From Bacteroidales bacterium (GTDB taxonomy: Bacteria > Bacteroidota > Bacteroidia > Bacteroidales > UBA932): DNA of 64,000 nucleotides. Below, in pieces: positions 6,763-14,329 of the stretch. The stretch covers positions 1 to 64,000 of the forward strand of contig JAGABD010000111.1 in the NCBI GenBank assembly GCA_017614795.1, read 5' to 3'. Below the pieces are notes generated by a model. That model was not told where the DNA came from. It worked only from the letters and a program-made list of their open reading frames with translations, and ran no database searches. Each line of letters begins with the position of its first letter. The stretch's first letter is position 1. A program made the translations under genes and the position numbers.

Positions 6763-8973
6763 CTATTTGATTTCCAACAGGCAAGGGCCCTGCACAGACT
6801 TCAACTGCACCTCTACCAGGCCCGGATATGGAGAGTCCAATCCTACTGCGCGACCGTTCACTGTTGCTTTGTATTCCCTTGAGGGATCAAGGCAGACAAG
6901 CACTGTGACGGTGTTGCCTTTTGAATCCTTATCGAAAAGAATCTCTGTTCGGAATGAGTTGAAACCGTCTCCAAACACCGGGTTTACACAAATAGCGTCG
7001 AATCCGGTATTTACCGTTCCCGGCTTGAAATAAGCATAGAACCAGTTTACCATCGGAGACGAAAGGCCGGAGAAGTTATGCCAGCCGGCACCTCTGCCCG
7101 AGGCTATTATGAAGTGTTCGAAAGACTCGTAAGTCAATGCCGTCTCTTTCTTCCAGACATCGAGAGCCGTGAAAGCAATTTTGCGTGCCTTGTCCGGCAA
7201 TCCGAGGTCCAGCATAGTCTTCCAGAGAATGAACTGATGAGGCATCCATACACAGCCGTTCCAATAGCCGTCAATAGAATAATACGAGGCCCCTCTGTCA
7301 ACTGTGCTTATGCCATAAGGAGTCCAAAGACATCCTTCTCCAAAGATGTGACCGAGCAGCGTTGCCTTTTGGTCAGGAGAGCACACCCCCGCCGCAAGCG
7401 GACTCACACCGTCCAGTCCTTTGTTGAAATTGCTTCCGTCCGAAGCCCGAAGGATACCATCCGGTTTCCCGGAAGCATCATGGGTAACATAAGAGAAGTA
7501 ACCGGCCTCCTCGTCCCATGAGTACTTCAGCAGTGCATCGGACATCTTCTTGATATCCTTATCGTATTGTTTTACATCTGCCTTGTACCCTAATTTAGCA
7601 GCCACCATACGCAGAATCTTTGCAGACCTCAGATAGTAGGCAGTGGATACTGCCGGCGCCACTGAAGGGTAAAGTTCCTTGTGAGAGCGGAGCCAATGTT
7701 GGGGAGGATAATCATCCCATCCGCCGGTGCTGTACCAAAGATCCCAGGTGCGCACGAAACCCGAGGGCATCATGGTATTGGAGCGTGCATCGTGACCGGC
7801 AAAGAAGTCATAATACTGCTTGAGCCTTGGATACATAAATGCGGCCATCTCCCAGTCGGAGGTCCTGGAGAGCAGCTCTTCGAAAGCGAAAAACTGAGTA
7901 GGTAACGGAGTGCCGTGATGTATGAAAGCCTCTTTCGAACCCGGGGCAGTCGTATAGGCACGAATTGTTTCGAAGGACTTTACCGGATCCAGACAGGCAA
8001 GAGCCCATGAAATAAATCCCGAATCCCAGGTGTAAAGGCTGTTCCAATTTTTGCCGGGAGTAAAGTGGCGGATATACTGGTCTTCTGCAACAATGGGGAA
8101 GGCAATATTTGTAAGAAGCGTAGCCTCGATTATCTGCTCACCGAAAGAGTATTCTTTTCCGGCAGGCAAACAGACTTGGGGTGCCGGTTCCGAAACGAGT
8201 GAAGTGAACGCAGCCTCATCTTTGTGGAAGGCAGTCAACTGCTCTTGTACATAGACTTTGTCACCACAAACAATCAGATTCCAGACAGTTGTATCGCTTT
8301 TAGGGCCAAGAATTACCGGGCGCTGGAATTCGGAAGTGAAATGTCCGCGACCGTCACCATGGAAACATACCGGTGGATGGCGATGCACAGTACGGCGCAT
8401 AAACACATCCAGTTCTCCGTTCTCGTATCGCTTTACATTTGAATACGGATAATTAGTTGCAACTCCATACCAGTTCTGCATGGAGTTGTACTTTACAATA
8501 AAGTCTAATCCGTTATCCTTGAACTGCGGGAAGAAATCCTTGGAATCGTGGACAGCATCATCCGCAAAATGCACCGAAGCCATAGTCTGCAGCAGAATAT
8601 CCTGCGGCACCTCGGTATTGTTGACGCAATGCATCTGAAGCAACACTCTGGCCTCGTCAATCACGTGGTAGGTAGCATCTATGTAAACGCGGTCCTTCCA
8701 CTCCAGTTCATAACGCCAGCATATCCGGCCCATGTCGGGAGAAACCTTCCACGGAAGGCAGCCCGATTCGTAAAGGGAGTTCGGCACTAAATAAGAGCGC
8801 CTGTACATTCCCGGAACCATGGTGAAGTCCACGCTGTTACCCGAGGGGACCTCCTCAATATGGGATATTCCGGAATAAGTCTTTGAATACGGTCCCCATG
8901 CACGGAGTGTTGTAACATCGTGCGAATTATTGAACAGCCCTGTGGCTATGGCAAGAATACAGAAAAGATGCAT
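6763..8973 (-). CDS. GH63/MGH1-like (alpha/alpha)6 glycoside hydrolase
   Basis: This 736-residue protein has a beta-rich N-terminal domain (about 20-270) and an (alpha/alpha)6 barrel. The barrel motifs YTWDSGFISWALA, RTWDLWYSTGGWDDYPP and YWNGCVWMPHQFI resemble GH63, GH37 and mannosylglycerate-hydrolase-like enzymes. The Asp in the GGWDDYPP block is the likely general acid. These enzymes invert alpha-linked glucosides or related sugars; the linkage cannot be called. The N terminus is short and hydrophobic (MHLFCILAIATGLF) and may be a signal peptide. It begins 6 bp after the ATPase gene and ends 3 bp before GH89. Confidence 0.75.
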   Translation of the reverse strand: MHLFCILAIATGLFNNSHDVTTLRAWGPYSKTYSGISHIEEVPSGNSVDFTMVPGMYRRSYLVPNSLYESGCLPWKVSPDMGRICWRYELEWKDRVYIDATYHVIDEARVLLQMHCVNNTEVPQDILLQTMASVHFADDAVHDSKDFFPQFKDNGLDFIVKYNSMQNWYGVATNYPYSNVKRYENGELDVFMRRTVHRHPPVCFHGDGRGHFTSEFQRPVILGPKSDTTVWNLIVCGDKVYVQEQLTAFHKDEAAFTSLVSEPAPQVCLPAGKEYSFGEQIIEATLLTNIAFPIVAEDQYIRHFTPGKNWNSLYTWDSGFISWALACLDPVKSFETIRAYTTAPGSKEAFIHHGTPLPTQFFAFEELLSRTSDWEMAAFMYPRLKQYYDFFAGHDARSNTMMPSGFVRTWDLWYSTGGWDDYPPQHWLRSHKELYPSVAPAVSTAYYLRSAKILRMVAAKLGYKADVKQYDKDIKKMSDALLKYSWDEEAGYFSYVTHDASGKPDGILRASDGSNFNKGLDGVSPLAAGVCSPDQKATLLGHIFGEGCLWTPYGISTVDRGASYYSIDGYWNGCVWMPHQFILWKTMLDLGLPDKARKIAFTALDVWKKETALTYESFEHFIIASGRGAGWHNFSGLSSPMVNWFYAYFKPGTVNTGFDAICVNPVFGDGFNSFRTEILFDKDSKGNTVTVLVCLDPSREYKATVNGRAVGLDSPYPGLVEVQLKSVQGPCLLEIK

Positions 8974-8979
8974 AAACTT

Positions 8980-10185
8980 CTAGAAGCCCTCTTTAAGGAA
9001 TTTTCTCAGAGAAAGGTGGGTTATCCCATTCTCGTCCCTTTGTGTCAGAAGCGGAGTCGCGCTGATGACGTATTTCGGATGATTGTCACGAATTCTCTCA
9101 AGCTGGCCAAATTCCCGCTTGCGGGTAATCTCATCAGAAATGATGTAACTCGTCTGAACATATATTGTCTTTCCCGGCTTAGTACAAACGAAGTCAACTT
9201 CTCCAGAATTCAAAACACCCACATTAACCTTGTAGCCGAGAAAACAAAGGTGCTTGTAAACGGCATTCTCTATCACTTTTTCAATATAGGAATCCATACC
9301 GCCCTCTGCCTTCAGATTGCGGAGCCCCAGGTCATCCCAATAGACTTTTTCGTTAGACTCGAACAGTTTCTTGCCATGGATATCATATCGTGGCACGACA
9401 TCAATCAAAAAAGCCTCCGCATAGAATCCCCTATACAGAAGTATCAAGTTGGAAGAAACATTCTCCTCCTGCGATTTCATGTATTTGGAAATACTATTGG
9501 CAGATGTCAGCTTGCCGGTGGTGTCGGCATAAAAGGCTATCAAATTATTCAGGAACTGAATGTTGCGGATATCATGACTTTCTATGATATCCTTGAGCAT
9601 AATGGTGTTGAATACGCTGATCAAATAGGCCCATACCTGTTCGTCGCTGTCCAGGCCTACGTTCCGCAAACCAGGAAGACCGCCATAATTCAGATAGGTC
9701 ATCAAGCTTTCGTCACTGTCCGGAAGGTTATGGAACTGAAGGAATTCAGAATAGCAAAGCGGGTGAACACGAACTTCCACGTGGCGGCCGGAAAGGAGTG
9801 TGGCCAGTTCTCCGGAAAGCATCTTTGAATTACTTCCGGTGATGATTACATCTGTATTATCCTCCGCGTACCAGTTACATACACTTTCCTCGAATCCCCG
9901 AATCTCCTGAGCTTCATCAATAAGGATACAATTGTGCTTCCCCTTGATGAAGCGGGCCTCTATCCAAGCATCCAGATCGTCTTTTGTTATGATATCCTTG
10001 AAGGCTTTCCTCTCCTTATCTATATAAATGATATTAATATCCGATTCTTCTTTATGGCGCTGTATGAAATCCTTCATCACATAGCTCTTTCCTACACGCC
10101 GTGAACCTACCAAAGCGATAATGTTGCCTTTCCCTATCCAAGAATCTACGATTTCCGCGTAATGCTGTCTGGTCAATACTTCCAT
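8980..10185 (-). CDS. AAA ATPase with DUF4143 C-terminal domain
   Basis: This 401-residue P-loop ATPase has Walker A GSRRVGKS (27-34), Walker B CILIDEAQ (86-93) and a sensor-like TGSNSKML followed by LSGRHVEVRVHPL, all typical of the AAA_14/DUF4143 family. The C terminus contains GEVDFVC...IYVQTSY, which looks like a PD-(D/E)XK nuclease-like core. The family is abundant and mobile in Bacteroidota and its role is not settled. It has its own -7 box and operator-like repeats, and it sits within an otherwise carbohydrate-only gene set. I therefore read it as an insertion, not a PUL component. Confidence 0.88.
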   Translation of the reverse strand: MEVLTRQHYAEIVDSWIGKGNIIALVGSRRVGKSYVMKDFIQRHKEESDINIIYIDKERKAFKDIITKDDLDAWIEARFIKGKHNCILIDEAQEIRGFEESVCNWYAEDNTDVIITGSNSKMLSGELATLLSGRHVEVRVHPLCYSEFLQFHNLPDSDESLMTYLNYGGLPGLRNVGLDSDEQVWAYLISVFNTIMLKDIIESHDIRNIQFLNNLIAFYADTTGKLTSANSISKYMKSQEENVSSNLILLYRGFYAEAFLIDVVPRYDIHGKKLFESNEKVYWDDLGLRNLKAEGGMDSYIEKVIENAVYKHLCFLGYKVNVGVLNSGEVDFVCTKPGKTIYVQTSYIISDEITRKREFGQLERIRDNHPKYVISATPLLTQRDENGITHLSLRKFLKEGF

Positions 10186-10207
10186 AGTACAGTTTTTTTG
10201 TTTTAGG

Positions 10208-10215
10208 CAAAGGTA
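10208..10215 (-). promoter_or_regulatory. -7 box of the AAA ATPase gene
   Basis: The minus strand reads TACCTTTG, a perfect TAnnTTTG match, 22 bp before the ATG. About 21 bp further upstream lies ATTGC, a weak -33, inside the operator-like dyad. Confidence 0.6.
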
Positions 10216-10225
10216 ATTAAAATTT

Positions 10226-10286
10226 ATTGTCCATAAGCAATAAAAATTTGGTTTTTATGTTTTTGTTGTCTATGAACAATGAAAAA
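10226..10286. repeat. Two operator-like dyad repeats upstream of the ATPase gene
   Basis: ATTGTCCATAAGCAAT (10226-10241) and GTTGTCTATGAACAAT (10265-10280) are imperfect copies, each with inverted ATTG/CAAT-type ends and each followed by a run of A residues. They are 39 bp apart, close to four helical turns. The copy nearer the gene overlaps the expected -33 region, which suggests a repressor site. Confidence 0.6.
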
Positions 10287-10304
10287 TAAGCTTGTTTCTT
10301 CGTA

Positions 10305-11693
10305 TTATCCTTGGCTTTCTCTTTTCGGTGCAGGAGACGAAGGGGTTACGCCACCGAACTTAAGCTTTCGGCTCCAAAGGCATCCTCCTCCTATTGCATA
10401 GATGCGTCCGTCCGCGAATACGACGGAATCCACTCCGCCACCGCAAGGCAAAGTAAGAATTGCCCGCACTCGCCCGTTATGGTCACATACCTGGATACCT
10501 TTGTCGCTTGCGCAATAAAGATATCCATCTTCGGAAAAAACCATTTGTTTTGCCAGAGAGTGCAAACAGTAATACTCCTGTCCGTACAGGCGCTTTCCGT
10601 CGACGATAAGATAGTTGTACACCTGGCAGTTTCCGGGACGGGCTTCCGCCAACATGGAACCTCCTGGATAGATAGCTACCAGCGGATTATACTTCTTGAG
10701 AGCCTTTTTCGTAGCCGCAATCTGATAAGACATTCCGTCTTTTGATGGAACGAGCAAGGTGCCCTGTTTTAGGTCATCCTTCTCCATTATCCAGTCGGAT
10801 TCCGGGTCAAGTATCCGTTTTAATGTTCCGTTCTCAGAAACGCCTTTCGCCGGTCCATTCGGCCAGCCTTTCCAGAGCCACTGCAACACCTCCTCCATAA
10901 TGAGGTTCCCATTTTTGCCATTGTGGCGACCTTCGTCCCATTTGAAATCGACCTCATAGCCTGCAAACTGCATGGCGGAAACCATCAGGACGTTATAATC
11001 ATACCAGCTTCCGAAAAGGGGGTTCCATGTGTCATCCCGGTTGTCCTGAAAAAACACGCGAATGGGCTTCGGTTCCGTTTTGCGGACAAGCACAGGGAAT
11101 TGGTCGCCGTAGCGGAAGGAGACGAAAGTTCCAACCGAAGTATAAACGCGGCTGAAAAGGTCAGGACGTTCCCAAGCGAGATTGAAGGCAGCAATACCAC
11201 CGCTGCTCGCGCCTGTCGCCGCATGGTCCTCAGCCCTTTTGGATATGATGATTCTGCGGCCGTCAGGCGTTGTCTGCCTGCTCAGTTCAGGAAGCAGCTC
11301 CTCCTCGATAAAACGGGCCATATTGCCGTTTGTATTGTCGAATTCGTTGCTGCGGTTATAGCGTATTACTTTGTCGTGATTGGCATCATAGACCTTCCCG
11401 GGTTCGATACATACGGCTATGCTCACAGGCATCAACCCCAATGGAATAAGTTTAGCACAACAGTACGGCAGGTTCGCAAGTCCGTCGAAACGCACGATCA
11501 GGCAGGCAGGAGTAACGCCGTCATATTCGTCCGGAACCCATACCGTGATGGTCCGTTCCGTACCCGGATAAACGACGGAGTTCGTCATCTTAAACTCTAA
11601 GGTACAGCCCTTGGTGGCAGCCAGTGCGTCATGGGCCAACAGCACCGCCAGAACTGCCAGACTGCCAACGGCAAGTCGCTGAAATGTTTTCAT
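10305..11693 (-). CDS. Secreted CE1-like esterase with partial beta-propeller
   Basis: The protein has 462 residues and a signal peptide ending near HDALA (21-25). Residues about 30-285 form an esterase-D/IroE-like alpha/beta hydrolase: nucleophile elbow GASSG (Ser163), acid candidate in NRDDTWN and catalytic His in EGRHNGKNG. Residues about 300-450 repeat short beta segments (LYCASDKGIQVCD, VDSVVFADGRIYAIGGG) like an incomplete SMP-30-type propeller. It probably removes acyl or feruloyl groups from the PUL glycan in the periplasm. The same domain pair is seen in Bacteroidota pectin and xylan loci, though the exact ester is not known. It lies 10 bp after the SGNH gene. Confidence 0.75.
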   Translation of the reverse strand: MKTFQRLAVGSLAVLAVLLAHDALAATKGCTLEFKMTNSVVYPGTERTITVWVPDEYDGVTPACLIVRFDGLANLPYCCAKLIPLGLMPVSIAVCIEPGKVYDANHDKVIRYNRSNEFDNTNGNMARFIEEELLPELSRQTTPDGRRIIISKRAEDHAATGASSGGIAAFNLAWERPDLFSRVYTSVGTFVSFRYGDQFPVLVRKTEPKPIRVFFQDNRDDTWNPLFGSWYDYNVLMVSAMQFAGYEVDFKWDEGRHNGKNGNLIMEEVLQWLWKGWPNGPAKGVSENGTLKRILDPESDWIMEKDDLKQGTLLVPSKDGMSYQIAATKKALKKYNPLVAIYPGGSMLAEARPGNCQVYNYLIVDGKRLYGQEYYCLHSLAKQMVFSEDGYLYCASDKGIQVCDHNGRVRAILTLPCGGGVDSVVFADGRIYAIGGGCLWSRKLKFGGVTPSSPAPKRESQG

Positions 11694-11704
11694 TCAATTC
11701 GTTA

Positions 11705-12808
11705 TTATTCACCTAGCAGATGTTTCAGCACCGGCGCAAGTATACTGGCATAGCCAATGAAGCCCACGTCAGTGAAGTGAGTACCCTCGATAGTGCCGGT
11801 ATTGTCTTCGCCAAGCATATTCATTGCCGGGACAAGGTAGATGTTCTTCTCACCTTCTGCGACAAGACTGTCAAACACCTGGCGAAGCGCTTCATTGCGG
11901 ACCTTTACATATTTCTCGCGTCCAGCGTCAAAGCGCATTCCCGGATAATTGGGGCACTCCACGAAAACAACAGGCACATCCGGGTGCGCCTTGCGAAGAA
12001 TCCGGAAGAATGCGGCCTCTTTTTCCTTTGTAAGTTCGGGTGTGCCGTTGGGCATATTGTCCAGCACGAACACCCCGGGGTCGGGATATGCCGCCATAAG
12101 TTCGGCTATCTCCATATCCAACAGGGCGTTGCCGCTGAAGCCAAGGTTAATCACTTGCCTGTCGAGCATTCGCCCTAGAAGTGCAGTCCCGCAAAGGCCC
12201 GGATGAGAAGCGCTCGCTCCTTGCAGGATACTGGTACCATACATCACCACCGCCTTTTCCGCCCTTGGAGAATCAATCTTGCCTGCTTCAATACGGCACC
12301 CCTCCGGCACGCCAATCTCCAGCTTAGAGACTCCGTCGTACAAGGAGAGATACAGCATATACTCGCGCATCTCCCCGGCAAGTTTCGAGCATGCAATCTT
12401 GCAGGTAGTTTCGTTTGGCCCGGTTTCCTTCCCTTTGTGAGCGGGGCGGCCCGTCCCTACATATACCCACTCTCCCCCGTCGTTCACATAGAGCGCCAGC
12501 CCTCTCGCGACACACATGGTCATATTGGTAGACTCTGTCTTGAAGGTTGGAGTCCAGCGAAGGCTGAATGCCCCGGCATCGGAAGAAAAGCGGACATACT
12601 CCCCCGCGCTGTCGCGGCCAAGACGCCATACTCCGACCCTGCTGACTCCTTCGAGAGATGCCGGCAGTCGCGAGAAGGGTTCGTACGTATCCTTGCAGAC
12701 CTTGCCGAATACCGGCAGAGTCATAGCATCGGTATATACATAATCCTGAGCTATGGCGTATGATGTGCCAAAAAGGACCAGGAAAAGAGGGAGAAGTACT
12801 CTACGCAT
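11705..12808 (-). CDS. Secreted SGNH/GDSL hydrolase
   Basis: This 367-residue protein has a signal peptide (about 1-20, ending SYAIA) and an N-terminal beta domain (about 22-180) like that found before SGNH_3 domains. The hydrolase domain has the nucleophile in YGTSILQG (Ser193), the oxyanion Gly/Asn in GFSGNALLD and DNMPN, and the C-terminal His in GTHFTD. It is a likely O-acetyl esterase acting on the PUL glycan. It resembles the SGNH protein at 56563-57657 in domain order, so the two may be paralogues with different substrates. Gaps to its neighbours are 6 and 11 bp. Confidence 0.83.
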   Translation of the reverse strand: MRRVLLPLFLVLFGTSYAIAQDYVYTDAMTLPVFGKVCKDTYEPFSRLPASLEGVSRVGVWRLGRDSAGEYVRFSSDAGAFSLRWTPTFKTESTNMTMCVARGLALYVNDGGEWVYVGTGRPAHKGKETGPNETTCKIACSKLAGEMREYMLYLSLYDGVSKLEIGVPEGCRIEAGKIDSPRAEKAVVMYGTSILQGASASHPGLCGTALLGRMLDRQVINLGFSGNALLDMEIAELMAAYPDPGVFVLDNMPNGTPELTKEKEAAFFRILRKAHPDVPVVFVECPNYPGMRFDAGREKYVKVRNEALRQVFDSLVAEGEKNIYLVPAMNMLGEDNTGTIEGTHFTDVGFIGYASILAPVLKHLLGE

Positions 12809-12814
12809 AATAAT

Positions 12815-14194
12815 CTAATCTGTTCTTAACTGGATGGCCTCAGTATCTTCCGGCACTTCCGGGAGGCGCTGCCCGTTGATAATGACATTCTCGAAACGGA
12901 TACCTTCAGTATTGATAAGCGTATAAGCCGTCCTGCAGTTGTCGAGGGTAACATTTTTCAATGACACGTTCTTGATGGGATAGCCTTCCACCCCAATGGC
13001 ATAGAAACCGCATTCGCGGGATTTACCACCACGTATGTTGGAGATACTGAAATTCTCGAAACGAGTAGGATGGAAGCCGCCGCGACCTCCGTGATAATTA
13101 TTCTCGAAGCGAATGAATGCAGTCCGAACGCTGTCCACTACGATTCCGTCCACCCAGACGTTACGGATAAAACCGCCACGGTCCAGGTTAGATTTAAAAT
13201 AGATAGCACTGTGGCATGAGCCTACATGAACATCGTACATATAAACATTCTCCACTCCTGCTGCCATCTCACTGCCTATGCAGAGCCCGTTGCAGCGGGA
13301 ACTGAATTCGCAGTTCCGGATTACTATTCCTGCCGTTTTCTGGCCGATGCGCCACGCATCCTGATCACGGCCGGCTTTTATGGCTATCGCGTCATCGCGT
13401 GTATTGAAAACGCAATCCTCTATAAGAACGTTTGTACTGTATTCAGGGTCACAGCCGTCATTGTTAAGGTTCCAGCTGTCAATCTTGACCTTGCGTACCG
13501 TCACATTGTCACAAAACAGGGGGTGAATCACCCAGTACGGGCTGTCCGTGATGCTCACTCCCTCAATGAGGACATTCTTGCAACCGAATGGTTCAATCAT
13601 ATTGGGCGGCATAATGGAACGGCCGCCGAAGTATCTGTCCCTTACCGGCACAAGGTCGATGCCCATCTGGCGGAGAGTATCCTGCATAGCGGAACGCTGC
13701 GGGCGCATCTTACCGAAGCTCTCCTTTGCGTTGCCGTTAAGAAGCCCCTCACCGGTAATTGCAATGTTGGTACAATGATCCGCCCTGATAAACGAGGCAT
13801 AATTATAAAACTCCGTACCCTCCCAGACCGTGAGTTCAGCCGGCAGATAATCCGACGGTTCCGAACTGAATATAAGTTCGCAGCCGGCAGGCACGCAAAG
13901 GTTCACATTGCTTTTGATGTTAATGCAACCCTTGCTGAAGACCTTCCCTGTCGGCAAAACTACTCTGCCTCCGCCCTCGTCACTGCACCTGGTAATAGCG
14001 TCGTTAATTGCGGCACGGCTGTCGGTAATGCCGTCGGCTATTGCTCCAAAATCCGCAGCAGCATAATCTACCGCCCGAAATACCGGTGCCTTGACATTAG
14101 CCAGTACTTTAACGGCCCCTTCCGGCAGCCTTCCGGCACAAGCCGAAAGGACTGCCGCAAGAACCGCTAGCAGAGATAACCTCTTTAACCCCAT
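12815..14194 (-). CDS. GH28 polygalacturonase-family lipoprotein
   Basis: Predicted to hydrolyse alpha-galacturonosyl linkages of homogalacturonan or rhamnogalacturonan. The 459-residue protein has lipobox LSAC (Cys19) and a right-handed beta-helix. Catalytic Asp motifs NNDGCDPE and RDDAIAIKAG are present. The usual GHG motif is replaced by CNG (SRCNGLCIGSE) and the usual RIK by YFK (AIYFKSNLDRGG), a pattern I recall from a Bacteroidota GH28 subgroup. Substrate specificity may therefore differ from classical polygalacturonases. Its start codon lies inside the 3' end of the small gene upstream (10-bp overlap), so the two are probably translationally coupled. Confidence 0.9.
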   Translation of the reverse strand: MGLKRLSLLAVLAAVLSACAGRLPEGAVKVLANVKAPVFRAVDYAAADFGAIADGITDSRAAINDAITRCSDEGGGRVVLPTGKVFSKGCINIKSNVNLCVPAGCELIFSSEPSDYLPAELTVWEGTEFYNYASFIRADHCTNIAITGEGLLNGNAKESFGKMRPQRSAMQDTLRQMGIDLVPVRDRYFGGRSIMPPNMIEPFGCKNVLIEGVSITDSPYWVIHPLFCDNVTVRKVKIDSWNLNNDGCDPEYSTNVLIEDCVFNTRDDAIAIKAGRDQDAWRIGQKTAGIVIRNCEFSSRCNGLCIGSEMAAGVENVYMYDVHVGSCHSAIYFKSNLDRGGFIRNVWVDGIVVDSVRTAFIRFENNYHGGRGGFHPTRFENFSISNIRGGKSRECGFYAIGVEGYPIKNVSLKNVTLDNCRTAYTLINTEGIRFENVIINGQRLPEVPEDTEAIQLRTD

Positions 14195-14316
14195 AGGATA
14201 TCTTCTTCCTCCGACCCTAATTTAATATCATCGCTGCCACAGAGAACTTGGGTTTCGATGGCTAGCATCGTCAGGCACTCGGGTGCCTCGTACATTTCCA
14301 TATAATTCTTTTTCAT
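14185..14316 (-). CDS. 43-residue small peptide gene within the PUL
   Basis: A short open frame starts MKKNYMEMYEAPECLTM, continues through IETQVLCGSDD and ends EEEDILWG. It begins 13 bp after the fimbrillin-like lipoprotein gene and its stop codon overlaps the GH28 start. The MKK-Y start, the central VLCGS and the acidic tail match, from memory, a loose class of 40-60-residue peptides found between Bacteroidales operon genes. There is no signal peptide. Function unknown; it could be a secreted or processed peptide, or a translational coupler for GH28. Confidence 0.6.
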   Translation of the reverse strand: MKKNYMEMYEAPECLTMLAIETQVLCGSDDIKLGSEEEDILWG

Positions 14317-14329
14317 AAGGCAGTGTCAT

